Source: Panagrolaimus kolymaensis
Lineage: Eukaryota > Nematoda > Chromadorea > Rhabditida > Panagrolaimidae
Direction: 5' to 3'
Assembly (NCBI GenBank): GCA_028622995.1
Contig: JAJQJQ010000023.1
Coordinates: 3,472,001 to 3,536,000, forward strand
Length of the DNA stretch: 64,000 nt
Every line of letters begins with the position of its first letter. Position 1 is the first letter of the stretch. The translations under genes and the position numbers were made by a program. Under the pieces are notes generated by a model. The model was not told the DNA's origin. It saw only the letters and a list, made by a program, of their open reading frames with translations, and ran no database searches. Below are positions 23,509 to 36,600 of this stretch, one piece after another.

Positions 23509-23685
23509 TTTTGTTTATTTATGTTTTTTTATTTGTATATATATTTTGAACATGTACGTAAATAATAATTCTTTTGATAATTTTTCTATCTCTCTTAATT
23601 TTTGCCATTTAATCTTGGCTCCTCTTTGGAGTACATTTTGCTTTATCACATTCTTAGTAATATTCTCATTTTTTAGTTATCAAAA

Positions 23686-24724
23686 ATGGTACGGTTAACT
23701 GTAGAAACTATCGAAGCTGCATATGAATACCTCAACACATGTAAAGAAAGAGAACTTTCGCTTCGCAATATGCAAATTCCAGCTATTGAAAATCTTGGTG
23801 TTACACGGGTTAGTTTTCTTTATCTTTGGATATTTAATTGATTAACCATTTTTTAGGACCGTCATGATCTTATTGATTTTACTGATAACAATATTCGTAA
23901 ATTAGAAAACTTTCCTCGATTGAATCGACTTGAAACTCTTTTCCTTCACAATAATCGGATACAACAGATTCAAAAGAATATCGGTCAACAGCTTCCGAAT
24001 TTGAAAACTTTAGCTTTGACTAACAATAATCTTCAAGAACTTGGTGATATCGATGCTCTCGAAACTTGTCCAAAGTTGGAATATTTAACTCTTCAAGGAA
24101 ATCCATTAACTCACAAGCAACATTATCGCCTTTATGTTGTTTTTAAACTCAGAAGTGTTCGTGTTTTGGATTTTCGAAGAATTAAGCTAGCTGTAGGTTT
24201 TCATTTTTTTATTCTCCTTATTTTTCGGACACTTTTTTGCTATAAAAAAACCCCCTTTATTTGGGATTAGCACAGCCGAGAAGCGTGCTAAGGTTTAACT
24301 TAGCATTTTATCATAACCTAACAGAGCAGATATTACACCCTTTTTAGGAAAGAGAAGCTGCTGACAAATTATTTAAAGGAAAGAAAGGAGCATTAATGCG
24401 TGCAAAAGTTGGAAGAAAGTCTGATCGCCTTCCTGATGAAATTGAAGCTGAACAAGCTGTTAAGAAAAACAATTTGCCACCTGAAGAAGCTGAAAAGATC
24501 AAAGTATGTTTTTTTCATGTTTTAAAAGATATTTTATTGTAATGTTTATTTTACAGGCAGCTATCAAGAATGCCAAAACGTTAGAAGAAATTGAAATACT
24601 CAATCAAATGCTTGCAACAGGAAAAATTCCCGAAAAAAATTGGAATGCACCGGATCAAAAAGCTGCTGAAACTGTTGATCAAGATCAAGAACAAGAAAAT
24701 GAAGATGTTGAATTGGAATCTTGA
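23686..24724 (+). CDS. mog-2: U2 snRNP protein A' (SNRPA1), 260 aa
   Basis: Exons 23686-23808, 23857-24192, 24348-24503 and 24557-24724. MVRLTVETIEAAYEYLNT opens the protein; leucine-rich repeats follow (IDFTDNNIRKLENFPRLNRLETLFLHNNRI, LPNLKTLALTNNNL) and the cap DFRRIKLAEREAADKLFKGKKG, all typical of U2A'. It holds U2B'' on stem-loop IV of U2 snRNA and so acts in branch-site recognition during splicing. The symbol is that of the C. elegans U2A' gene. The start is 178 bp from the previous stop, with ATTTTTTAG before the ATG as a likely trans-splice site. The second intron is 155 bp, about three times the local norm. Confidence 0.94.
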
Positions 24725-24955
24725 AAGAAAGTGGCATTTGTGTTTTCCTTCTATGGATCTCTGTTCTTAATTTAAAATTTTGTTTTTGTTACCTATTTTT
24801 ATTGTTTCATCGTTTTATCTTTACCAATCTCGGTACTATATATTTGTATTTATTTTGGTTATAAGATTTTATGGTTGTTTTCAACCAATTAAATATTTAA
24901 AGTTTGAAACACGTGTCTTTATTCCATCTTATGTACATGTTTTCATAGATACACT

Positions 24956-26108
24956 ATGTCATCATGGGGTTTGATTACAATCATTTATGTTTATTTTATT
25001 GGATTTGTTTATTCCTTGAAAGAATTCTGGAGAGATAGAAAAGATCCAATAAAGAAAAGTCAAGTTCGAGAAAAGGCGAAAGATTATTACAATAATCAAA
25101 AAGAATTAGTTGCTGTTGTAACAGGTTGCGATGGTCAAATTGGAAGAGAAATTGTTCGACATCTTATCTCGTTTGGGTTTACCACTATCTGTTCTGTTGG
25201 GTTTAAGAATCATATGGTGGCTCATTGTGTAAAGCATTATCCAACTGATTTATCTGAAAAGGATCAAGTCATTGATACTGCAAAGAAAATTTGTGCTGAT
25301 TATCCTAAAGGAGTATCTTTAGTTATTTGCAATGCCGCTGTAATGCTTCATCCATTCACTTTATCCGATGTTGATCATGTTGAAATGCATTTGGCTGTAA
25401 ATGTATTGGGACATGCTATTTTGGTAAATCAACTTCAACCGGTGCTCAAATTGATAAATAATCGTGTCATATTTATTTCATCTGCAACCTGTCAAGCTGG
25501 AAATTTCTCAAAAGAAGATGCAAGTTTGAAACAATTTTGGCAGAGAGAATTGAATGGGTATCAAGCTTATGCGAATTCAAAGCTTTTAATTTCTGTTTTT
25601 GCTGAAAAATTAGCAGAAGAAGAAAAAGAGAAGTTTGTTTTTGTTTGCTGCTGTTATCTTTATTTAGATTAATAATATTTAAATATTTTAGATATCCAAA
25701 TACAACATTTTTGAGTGTTCATCCTGGTGTAGTTCCTGGTAGACTTTATCGCTATACAAATACTTTCTTTCGGTTTTTGATTAATTCTATTATGGCACCA
25801 TATCTAAGGTATGATTTTTCTTTTCAAAACTTCTTCGTATCATTTGTTTTTACACATTTTATGTGGATAATTTTATTATTTTTTTCAGGGACAATAAAAC
25901 AGCTGCTCTTCGAATTCTTGATCTTGCGTTTACATCCAATGTAAAAAATGGAGCTTATTATGAAGATGGTATTCCAATTCCTGTGACGTCAAAACTGGAT
26001 CCGTTTGTTCGACAAATGCTATATTCAAATATTTTAAAAGAAATTCAAAATCAAGGGTTTCATGAATCTTCTGAAAGCGATGTTTCTGAAATGGAAACGA
26101 TTGAGTAA
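24956..26108 (+). CDS. Short-chain dehydrogenase/reductase, membrane anchored, 337 aa
   Basis: Exons 24956-25632, 25692-25808 and 25889-26108. An N-terminal helix (GLITIIYVYFIGFVYSL) anchors a Rossmann fold: VAVVTGCDGQIGREIV is the TGxxxGxG cofactor loop, VICNAAVML the NNAG strand (altered to CNAA), FISSAT the catalytic Ser and YANSKLL the YxxxK pair. VHPGVVPG closes the fold. It resembles the DHRSX/retinol-dehydrogenase-like group; the substrate (retinoid, steroid or dolichol lipid) is not readable. The acidic tail (SESDVSEMETIE) is variable. It lies 231 bp after the U2A' stop in the same orientation. The second exon-intron join (25808) keeps phase 2. Confidence 0.88.
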
Positions 26109-26280
26109 ATATTGCTAATATTGTTTTTACTTTTTAAATTTTGTTTGTTTTGTGATGTTAATTTGCTATTAAAGATTAATTTATTTTTTGAAGGTTATAT
26201 TTTTTATTTTAATACAATAAATTTTTTTATCATGACTATTATTTTTGTCCCCATGGATATCCATTGAAAATGGGTTCACA

Positions 26281-28431
26281 TTAGCCTGTTTTCTTTACAA
26301 ATGGCGGTAAATCTGCTGGTTTTGAATTAGCTTGAGAGCATTTGAGGTCATTTGGATAAGCCCAACACCAAAGAATGTTTGTAATTTGAAAGCGAAGAGT
26401 TACAATATTTTGTGGATCGCATGTGTTTGGTTGGCGTAAATCCAAATGATGAGCACTACCTTCAATTTCATAAACATAAAGACCGCGTTGATATGAAGTT
26501 TCAAAATCAAATAAGCTTCGCTTCATGCAACCCGAATACCAAGGATCATAAGTGCCCGAAGTTAAAATGAGGTTGCTAACATTTGAATAACTAAAACCAA
26601 ATTTATCTTTGACATAATTTTCTTTTATCCAATTGGCAGCCCATCCACGGGATGAAAACGCATCAAAGCAATAGGATACTTGAGATTCAAATACTGTAAA
26701 GGCATCACAATCTTTCCAAAAAAAGTCATTAGGAGGACCTGGAATTTAATACATAGCTATCTATTAATAGTTTATAATTCAATGGAAAAATTAAGGGGTA
26801 AAAATATATGATAAAAGGATGAATTGGCTTTCATATCATATTGGACGATCAAGAAGGGGTGGGAAAAATCTAGTTGATGGGAGTGAAATTAAACTGGAAA
26901 ACCGGAATATAACATACCGCTATCACACATTTCTATGATAATTTGAGTACATTCCTAAATTAAACTTGCATACTAACGAAAAAAAGTTTTAAAAAAACAA
27001 GCTATCCTACTTGCCATGGCCAGCCATCCGGTGAACCTAAAATTTTATTTTTAAAAATTGGTTGATTTTAGTCAAAGATCTCATTACCTAATGCATCATG
27101 AGTATCAGGGCAGTTATAAAAGCATGTCGATTGTAAATTTCCTGTGTAATTGTAATACACATTTGCGATATTATATAATCCTTGAACAAGGCCTTCATCA
27201 GAATTATCAGTTGCCATTAACCCTTGACATGCAACTTCGACAGGCCATGCAGGCATAGGTTGAAGAAAGCTCGATGAATATGGGTAATCGGTCATTGCCA
27301 TATATTCTATCGCAGTTACAATATAATAAATTACATTCCAACTATCATCAACTGATTCAATTTGGGAATTACTATCAAGTTTGAAAATTTCGTTAATCTT
27401 TTGACGACCTTGTGATGTTTGAGCTAAATGTTGAATCGCATCAAAACCTTTTGGAATTTTATCTCCGTCACATCCAGAAGCTACGAAGGTTGTTTTTGTG
27501 ATGTGTGAAAATGCATCAACTTTAACTCCACCATCTTTAAAATAAATGAGAGGGGCTGATGATGCCCATGCACTAGAAATAAAAATATATTTAAACTTAT
27601 ATCACAGTTAGTCTTCTTACCCTACAGTAAGATCAGGATAAGCGACTCTAAACCAAGATGAAAGCATCCCGCCATAAGAACCACCAAAAGCGATTACTTT
27701 GGCATCGGTGTCATTTATGAGTGTTCGTTTAACATTTCTAATTAATACTGCGTAATCCGCTAAAACTTGTTCGACATCGAGAAATTGGAGATATTTGATA
27801 TTCTAAAGCTCTAAAATTATATTGTAAAATCCCAGAAAATATAGCTACCGTATAGCTAAGATTTCCGTATGGATAACTGTTGCCATAAAATCTATGTTCA
27901 GCAAACACGATGGCCGCATTAAATTGTGGAGCAAGATCCCAGATAATCCTATAAAAGTAATTAACGTTGACTGGCTCCGAAAAAATCTTTTATTACCCGG
28001 TGTTTTGAACAAATGTTTCCAAAGGACCCTAGTGTTAATGATTAAATATTAATTAATTGTAATAAAGCTTAATCAAACTAACTTCATTTCCAGTGTAAAA
28101 GAACAAAGGTCCACCAGGCTTGTAACTATCAAAATTGTAAAAGTATCTAAAAGATTCTCGTTTAATCAGAAAATGCTGCCAAATGAAAAGAAACAAACCT
28201 TAGTTTAAAAGTTTGTCGAGTGCTTCCAGATATATGATCAACTGGCATTTGTGGGTAATAGGCTTCTGTATAATTATAAACGGGTCCATCATTTGGATTA
28301 TCTGATGGCTGCTGATTTCTAAAAAATCCTCTCAATTTATGAAGAGGTGATTTTGGTTTTGGAAGAGTTGCAGCTTCCAAAGCGTGAAATAAAATAAAGG
28401 AAATTCCAATAAAACAAAAAACCGCTTTCAT
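26281..28431 (-). pseudogene. S28 serine peptidase (prolyl carboxypeptidase, PRCP-like), with frameshift
   Basis: Nine exons: 28199-28431, 28083-28146, 27997-28028, 27849-27948, 27621-27802, 27088-27573, 27011-27036, 26918-26954 and 26281-26738. A signal peptide (KAVFCFIGISFILFHALEA) precedes GGPLFFYTGNEG, VFAEHRFYG, the Ser elbow FGGSYGGMLSSWF, DYPYSSSFLQPMPAWPV, Asp in YDPWYSGC and His in GSAHHLDLR. It would be a secreted or lysosomal enzyme removing residues after proline. In the 27088-27573 exon the frame breaks at an A5 run (27539-27543): one extra base puts a TAA after SSAPLIYF. The break is either a base-call error or a recent lesion, as all catalytic residues are kept. The stop at 26281 is followed in frame by CEPIFNGYPWGQK. 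Confidence 0.8.
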
Positions 28432-28888
28432 GGTTGATGCGGCCAATGTCCAGTGAAAACTAATTTTTTTCTTTTAACACTTGAAAAATTATATGTACTT
28501 TTTTAGTGATAAGGAATTTCAAGCTATTGGAAGCTAAAAACGACGGTACTTCACCACAAAACGCTATCTTTCTTTTAAAATCAGCAATTTTTTGATGGTT
28601 GAATTTGCGTTATCATAAAAAAAGGAATACATCCGCAAATAGAAACATCATCCTTTTCAAAAGTAATAAACTTTACTTTTGGAAATAAACCAACGTTGAA
28701 GAAAAAAAAATCTTTTAAGAGTTATCACACTTTCGAAAAATATGTAGGAATAATGTAAGTATTAAAGCAGCTAAATTATCGCTGCCATGTGTATTATATC
28801 GAAAGACAAAATCATAAAGTATGAAATGTTTATTTAAAAATTTAAGTGGAATTTTTACAATAAAAGAAGAAAGAAAAAAGCTTTTTTG
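28432..28888. other. Spacer between the S28 peptidase and calponin genes
   Basis: About 460 bp: upstream region of the peptidase gene and 3' UTR of the calponin gene, both minus strand. AT-rich, nothing else seen. Confidence 0.5.
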
Positions 28889-29865
28889 TTATGCATTAAA
28901 TAAAGCATCAGGTTTAATTTGTCTTCCCATTCCATATGGAGTCATTCCCTTTTGTGAAGCGCATTTATTTGTTCCATATTGAAGGGGAATTACGGCATCT
29001 CCACCTTTTATTTGTTCATTAGTAAATTGTCGCTTTTGTCCATGTGAAAATTTAACCACCCAATTTGGAAATGGAACTGATGCGGATTTGGATTGAGCCT
29101 AAAGGAAAATGGCAGTGTTATTGAACAAAAAAAATGTTCATTGATTGCGAAAACTTACAACAGCGGCTAGAGCTCGTAGACATTCAATAATTTTGTAGAA
29201 TTGTTTATTTTCATATAAATCAACAGTTTGAAAGCATGAAATTTCGGGGACGCCATAAGCTTTTATAGCATTTAGAAAATTTGAAATATTTTCCATCTAA
29301 AATTTTAATTTGAGGCTACATATGAAGAATATGATTCTTATAAAACTGTATGATAAAATGTATCTTTAAAAATAAATCTCAGATACGAATTTTATAGTTC
29401 CATTAGTTTTTGCTTTTCGAAGCTTTTTTATTAAACAAATTCAAAAACAAACTTTATGAAAAGGCATTTTAGGATTTTGATTAAATCGAAATGCAACATT
29501 ATTTGCTTTATTAACCAATTTATGGAACAATCTAAAACAAGGTTGTTGTAGCATTAATTTTCTTGATATGCATGAGGGATAAACTTACATACAAAGAAGA
29601 ACTCCATCTTTTAAAGCATCTGAAACTTCTTCAGCTGTTTGAAAATCCGATGGATTTTTTTCGAATCGAGTTTTTGTAACATCTTGAATCCATTGAAGAA
29701 CTTCCTGAGCTTCTTCAATACAAAAACGGGCTTGATTCTATAATTTTTTACGATGGTTTAGAAATGCGTTTGCCATATTTTTGATGGCATTTATAATGAT
29801 GAAAACTAACAAACCTTTCTTTCTAACTCTCGGCTAAGGCCATATGAAGGTCCATGGTTAGCCAT
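28889..29865 (-). CDS. Calponin/transgelin (SM22-like) actin-binding protein, 208 aa
   Basis: Exons 29815-29865, 29589-29737, 29453-29531, 29159-29296 and 28889-29098. It begins MANHGPSYGLSRELERK like transgelin. A single calponin-homology domain follows (EEAQEVLQWIQ, LKDGVLLCILFHKLVN, MENISNFLNAIKAYGV, CFQTVDLYENK). One calponin repeat ends the protein: VIPLQYGTNKCASQKGMTPYGMGRQI. Known role: binding and stabilising F-actin in muscle and cytoskeleton. A splice acceptor (TTTTTTAG) lies about 20 bp before the ATG, so the 5' UTR is probably trans-spliced or has an intron. Total length is as in transgelin (about 200). Confidence 0.93.
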
Positions 29866-31837
29866 ATCTTTATCAGGGAATCAATGAGAATCCTAAAAAA
29901 GATACAAAATATCAGTATAATTTTTATATTGATTTCAAAAATCAAAATAAATACATCAAAAGAAAAACACAACACAGTCATGAAGATTTTATATTTTTTT
30001 CCGACAGTCGGTGGTCAGTTATGATGAATTGAATCAAAGTCATTCAAGGATAGAAGAAGGGGATTGTGCGCAAATTTCGACTAATATCTTTTTTTTGCGT
30101 CAGTCACCACCGACATTCATAACAAAAATATAAGTCAAAAAAGGTGGTAGTGGAAGAGAGGATAACGCGTCGTCGTCGACCCAGCTCCAAAAGTCTTCGT
30201 TCTCATTTTTTAGAGAGAACTTAATTCATCCAAGGGCTACCGATATTCTCAAGGAATAAATTAAAATTATTATGAAAGACATAAGAAGAAGAAAAATGAA
30301 TAAAATTATATTTTGTGCGTTCAACGACTTGTGATTATCTTGATTTTGACTTTGAAAGAAAATTAAAATTTCAAATTAACAAAAATTGGATTTTATAATT
30401 TACTCAGGCAGAAAATACAGTTAATCATTGAAAGAAACAATTACCATATTGAAAAAAAATTTAAAAAAAATCAAGGTTAATAAACTTCTAAAATTCTATG
30501 TCTATCAGTTCCAGGTATTTAAAAAGGAGGACTTGAAAATAGTGTAAAAACAAAAAATTAGGAAGCTTAAAAGGAACAGAAAGATTTAATAAAAAAGCAT
30601 TGATTTAGAAAAGTCATTTTTAAAATAATTTATAAGAATTTTGTTCGAAGTCGTCTATCTTTTTACATAATAGCGCCCAATTTCGCCTCCCGAAAAATTG
30701 CCTAAAATCTCCATCTGTCGTCCTCAGCATTTTCCATTTTTGAATAAAACAAAAAAAACATTTGGAAATCAACAAAAGAAATGCATGCGAAAGCAGTAAA
30801 AATAATTTTACCCTTTCAATCACAGTCATTATTTTCTCGAAGGTTTGTTTCTCTTTACATACTCAGATAATCTCTTTCGTATTTTAAACTCGCTTTTAAT
30901 AATAAAAAAATGTAAAACCCAAAAAGAAAACCAGTCAGTCACAAATAATTGTTTCACAATCATTTTTTGGACGTAAATAATTTCAGCTGGTTTTGTGAGG
31001 TTTTTTTGTTGATGAAACAAAAAAGGGTGAATCGATTGAAAAAAGTCTTTTTTAACGCAAAAAAGATGAATCGTAAAAGAAAAAATACAAATATAAGCAC
31101 ACAAAAAAAACAGACAGTAAAAAAGAAGGGAGAAAGGATGAAAGCAAATAGTATCTATCTTTTGAACTTCCAAAGTCATGCCTGTTTATGAATAAAAAGC
31201 AACCATAAGCAGAATGAATGAATCATCATAAGATTAAATTAGAGCTTGCTTTTTTAGTTAGACAAAAAAGGCAGCATACATATGTATTTGCAGCAAAAAA
31301 TAAAATAAACTAAAATTTCATAATTTTATTAGACATAAAAAACTTTGGAATTTACAACTTCGCGAAGTTAGCGGAAGAAAGGGAAAAGAGGCTCAATGTT
31401 TGCATACTCGATTGTAAGAAATTACAATTTCCAGATTTGTGCAACAAACAAAAACAAAGTACTCTAGTTATTAATTATCAATGAAATAAAAAAAAGAACC
31501 TTTGATTTTTATCACTATATCAATAGCTCAAATTTAATTAAGAAAAATACAAATAATAATTTTACACCATTTCGTAAAACTTTTAGTGATATTAGTACTT
31601 CCTAAAAAATTAAAAATATGATTGCTTTAAAAACTAGTTTTTTTTTATTTAAAAAAATTACTTTTAATTTTACTACAGCAAAAGTTTAATGTCTGGAATC
31701 GACCGACAATTACTTTAAAAAACCAGAAACACATAACTGAGATTCTGATAACATCATTATCGCCTTTGATGGTCAAGTGCTTTTCCCCTTTTAGCTTTGT
31801 TACTTTTACTTTTTCTTCTATAAATCTTTTTTAAATA
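29866..31837. other. Intergenic region (2 kb) between calponin and GT92 genes
   Basis: Divergent promoter space. About 30003-30117 carries an imperfect inverted repeat (GTCGGTGGTCAGT and later AGTCACCACCGAC). The frames at 30620-31191 on both strands are Phe/Lys/Cys-rich with no domain and overlap each other; I treat them as chance. Confidence 0.5.
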
Positions 31838-33600
31838 ATGATTTTTCCATTTATTTATCGCTATGGATTTAGCAGGAATCTTAGGTTTAAAAAAACTATA
31901 TTTCTAATAAGTTTAAGCTTATTTTCTACAATATATTTAATTTATCATGTAACTTTTTCTTTTAAAGGATTATACAAAAAAGCAATAATAGATTTTAGTA
32001 TGCTACAACAACGCCAAATGGCCATTTAATTATAATATCAGCAACTTATTATAATGAAAGCTCATTGTAAGTTTTGTTTAATATTATTATATGGTTTAGT
32101 TCCAGAGTTTTTAAATGGTAAATTTTTAGATACCAAATTAATACAGCTGCGATATTATTTAATGCAGATAAATTAATCTCATTGAAACAACGATGGAAAT
32201 GCATATCCATAAATCAAACTGGTGATACTTTGGTTACCCATACACATCCACGACATGCATATCGAGCAATTCGAGAATGCCAATGGTTTTAATTTCTTTT
32301 TATAATAAATTTTTTACTTTTTTACGATTTTTTTGTTTATTCTAGGACAACTTTTATTGCGACGTGTCCAACAGTTTCAAATCCAATCAGCCTCCAACTT
32401 GCAGCTGATGATTCTTCTGCTAATTTGCCACTTCGGCTTCCCGTGAGAGAGAACTTTCCAGTGGTTGCATGTTTTAGTCCATTATTTTTTAATGAAAGAT
32501 GGCAACTTGCTGCGATTTCAATAGAATCATATGCTTTGGCAGGAGTTTCTCGACAAGCATATTATATTATGAGTGTTGTAAAAGGAGTTTACGACCTTTT
32601 GAAAGCATATGAAAATGAGAGAGTTATTGATCTTCATTATTGGGCTCTGCCTAGACATCCAAATGCCAGACTTCAACTTGATTGGAGGAACCAAGCCGCT
32701 GCACACGCTGATTGCTTTTTGAAATATCGAGAAGCTGCAGAATTTATTATTGTTAGCGATATCGATGATTTTCTTTATCCTCGACAAGGAGCCGATCTTT
32801 ATACTGAATTAGAACTTATGACTCGAGCTCGACCCGACATCGCCTCATTCTTTTATCCAAGGTTTGAATCGGAAATTGTGACAGCAAAAAGTTTTGAAAA
32901 TTTTAATATGGAAGAATCGCTTCGAAGCATAAAAATCAGTGATAAATATCAAACTGGAAAATCCATTCATCGAACACCATTGGTTGAAACAGTATGGATT
33001 CATTGGGCGGATTTAAAAAAGAATGATGCCCCTTATCATAAACTTGATTCAGCTGATAATGCATTTGTTCATGCTAGAAATTGGACTTACGTAGATAAAT
33101 ATAATGATGTTCGATTACTTAATAGTGTAGTAAGCTCTTAACTTTTTAACAAGCTTTTACAAAAACCCTTGTTTTGAAAGGTGATGTTTCTAAATAAACT
33201 TTTTTAGGTTTATGGTTATCAAAAGCATCCATATTACCCTGAATTAGCTTCCATTGTTCCAAAGAATTTCATCACATTTTTGCATAATAGTTTTCATAAA
33301 AGATTTTCAAATCGACCTGATTTACAAAATTTAACATCCTCAGAAATTTATTATGACAAAATTAATGATTGCTATAATGGAATGTTGAATCAGGTGGCGA
33401 GGTATAATCGAATGCCATTTTATGAAACGCTTATTTGTCCCACACCATCGAGGTGTAATATTGATTCGGTACCGGGTTTAACCTGTGCAGTTGCATCTGC
33501 AACATATAAAACCGTTCAATTGGCTGATAACTTTTTTGTTGATTATCTCATTTCAAAGCATACTATTGAAATGAGTGAAAATGGTTGCATAATTAATTAA
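31838..33600 (+). CDS. Glycosyltransferase family 92 (DUF23), 503 aa
   Basis: Exons 31838-31948, 31999-32066, 32130-32285, 32346-33129 and 33208-33600. A basic N-terminus and one signal-anchor helix (TIFLISLSLFSTIYLIYH) give type II Golgi topology. LIIISATYYNESSLYQ starts the GT92 fold; VVACFSPLFFNERWQL follows and FIIVSDIDDFLYPR carries the DxD-like DIDD metal/nucleotide site. The end, HNSFHKRF and the Cys pairs in ICPTPSRCNID, is typical. C. elegans GALT-1 of this family adds galactose to core fucose of N-glycans, a target of fungal lectins. The family is much expanded in nematodes, so the exact acceptor is uncertain. Confidence 0.9.
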
Positions 33601-36600
33601 TAATAAATTTTAATTAAATCAAAAGATTTCTTTTTGTATACATATCACATGATTTTATGCTATGAAGTGAAAATTTAGAAATACAGCAAGTGGTGGAAAA
33701 GCAATAATGTCTGTGAATGCCTTGCCTTGACTGAAAAATCCATTTTCCTTTTTGAATAATTTATTTTGCCTTCAAAAAATGTCAAAAGAAAATAAAAGGT
33801 TCAATCGAGGGCAATGACAATGCCACATTTCTTTATCCCAAAAATTAAGATTTCTTTCTTTTGTGCCATCTTCAATACATGCACATACAAAAAATCTCGA
33901 ACAACCTTGACCGCGGAGGTTATCTATCTCGAAAGAGAAAAGGTTTTTTTGCCAATGAAATTGCAATGGTATTTTACCGCAAAAAAAGCTTTTATAACGT
34001 TAAATATCAGATTTTAAAATCATTCACAAAAAAGTGCTTTACTTTCCTTTATTGTGGTTTTCCAAGTTTAAAAACCTTTCATTTTTTTATACAAAAACAT
34101 GTTTTTTTTTAACTAAGGAAAGTGTTCAAAAATGGTGTGAAATTGTCTTTTGCGCCGCGCCATTGAACATTGAGGACATTCGCTCACTCTCAAAAAAGTG
34201 TTCACTTTTTATTCCTCCTTTTTTTAACTTTTACTTTTTTTCATTAAGAAAAATTTAAAAATTTAAATGAATGAATGAACTTACATATTACTTTTTGGCG
34301 GATCATGAAAAATTAAAGCAGCCTGAATTTCTGGAAAGATTTTATAAAATCTTTTGACTTTAAAAATCTTTCTTCTTTTCATTTGTTTCCAGCAAAAAAG
34401 GCGCGCTTCATCTCAAGCTCATGTTTTTTTTATTTTGACAAAACTGGTTTTTTCTGTCTTTTTAGAAAGTCCTTGAATTTCTTTTTGAATTGCCGGAAGA
34501 TTTTTGAATTTAGCGTTTGCGTCGTTTTTTTTAGTTGCATCCTAAAATTTGAAGGATTAGAATTGAATCTCAAATTGGCTTCAATTTCCCTATTTTAGAA
34601 TCTCTGATTTTAATTTTAGAAAATTTGTTTAAAATTTGTGGTAGGTAGTGTTATGCACGATTTTTCTTTACGTGGCTTACTTTTAAGTTTCTTCAATTAT
34701 TTTTCTTCCAAACTCTTTGTTTTTAATGAAGGCATTATTTTATAGTCAATTTCTAATCGAAGAGATAGGTAAAATTACAACATTTTTATTTTCGGACAAT
34801 GTTGGTTTTTAACTATCACTTTTCATATATATTTTTTATTTTTCCGTTGCTTACCACCACTCTCTTCAAGGTCATCATCATCTTCTATTCCATCTCACTT
34901 TCATTCGTTCAACAACAAAAAATGTTTTACTCAAGTTTCTTTTTTTATTTTTTATCGAGCGGAAAGCGGTTTTTTTAAACTTCTTTTTTAGGTTTATATA
35001 AAACCATGAGAAAATTTAGTTTTAAAAAAAATGTTTTAATCGTGAAATTTTGTAGGATTAATCACGAAGAGTCGTCACATTTCTTTTTTGGGACCAAAAA
35101 ATGAGGGATGAAACGAGTTTTTGTTGACTAAAATTATTGCTGTAATGTTTTGCTTCTGATTATCATCGCTTACTTTGACCTTCACTTTTTTGATTTTCAC
35201 TTTATGACTTTCACCTTTTGCCGATGTTTTTCTTTAAAACTTATATTTAAATATTTTATGGCATTCTAGACAATATTTATTTCCGAATATATATTATTGT
35301 TTTTTTGTTTGTTTGAGATTACGGAAATGCATGGAAAATGAAGCTTTAGTCCTGCTTTCAAAACTCCTTTAATAAAATGTTGGAAGGTTGTCTTCATAAA
35401 CCATATTTATTTCTCATCCATTTGACATTCAAAAATATTTTAAATTTTGCCGACAAAAAAAGCTGTCGATCCTTCTTTTTCTTTCCAGAAACCATTTTGA
35501 CAGCGTCCTTCAAATTCTTTTACGATCGATTTTCATTGATCACTATTTTTGGCTTACAATATTTAAACCAACGTAAGCCTAAACTCACAATGCTTTCACT
35601 TTTTTCACTCAATAAGATTTACGAATAAAGAAAAATATGTACATTACTTTTGCCTCGTCTGTCACAATTTTTGCCAAAAGATTGCGCCTTTACCTTTCTT
35701 TTATCCATCGTCAATATTACTTTACCCTCTCGGTCAAGTGGCACCAAAATGACCATTTTTGACCTTCGCGCAGCAGCCAACTAAAAAAATAATGATTGCA
35801 TCTTCTTTTCCTCGCTCGTCTTCTTTTTTTTCTTTTCTTCCGATTGGTGTTGTTCCAGCATACATACTTTCATACATGTTGACTCACAATTGATTTCAAC
35901 TTTATATTCTATTTTTTTTATTTAAAAAAATTAAAGTTAATTACGGCGTTTTGAATAAAAAATATTTTTGCGTTTTTAAAAAAAGAACATTTTTTCTTTG
36001 AAATTGGTCAGAGCTTTCACAGATGTTGTTTTGTTGGTTGCTCGAAATCTTGGGCAAACAAACAATGCGACGCCGCGTTTCGGTCATTTCCATTTTTTGT
36101 TGTTGTTGGAGATAGATATTATTTTTGGTGCTATTTTTTGGAGTTAAAAGGTAGCTGCCGTTTAAAAAAACGTTGTGGGGACATTGATTGACATTTTTGG
36201 TTTTTATGAGCTCCTTGAATTTTATTTTTGTGAAGATGCTTCGAAAGCCAGAAGCTAAGAATTCACATAGAAATAATTTTCCTGTTTGATATACTATTTT
36301 GCGATATTTATTTTCTACTTTTTCATGTAAATACTATATCTTTAATCTTATTATCGATATTTTATCTTTTCTTTATCTCTTCGCTGATACATATTTAAGA
36401 ATTTAAAATGTCAATCATAATCATCTTCATTTTGTCAAATTCATCATGATTATTTCTCACCTTTTTGCAGCAAACACCTTAGAAAATTATTCTCCATTCT
36501 TTTAATCCTGGATTCTTTCATCCTTGCACATTTTTCCTTCACTCTTTTTTTGACCTAAATTCAAAACAATGCTTTGAAAAATTGACGTTTGACGACGTCT

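Noticed and set aside
30620..31191. Overlapping frames on both strands
   Set aside because: Phe/Lys/Cys-rich, no domain, no splice signals; typical of AT-rich noise.
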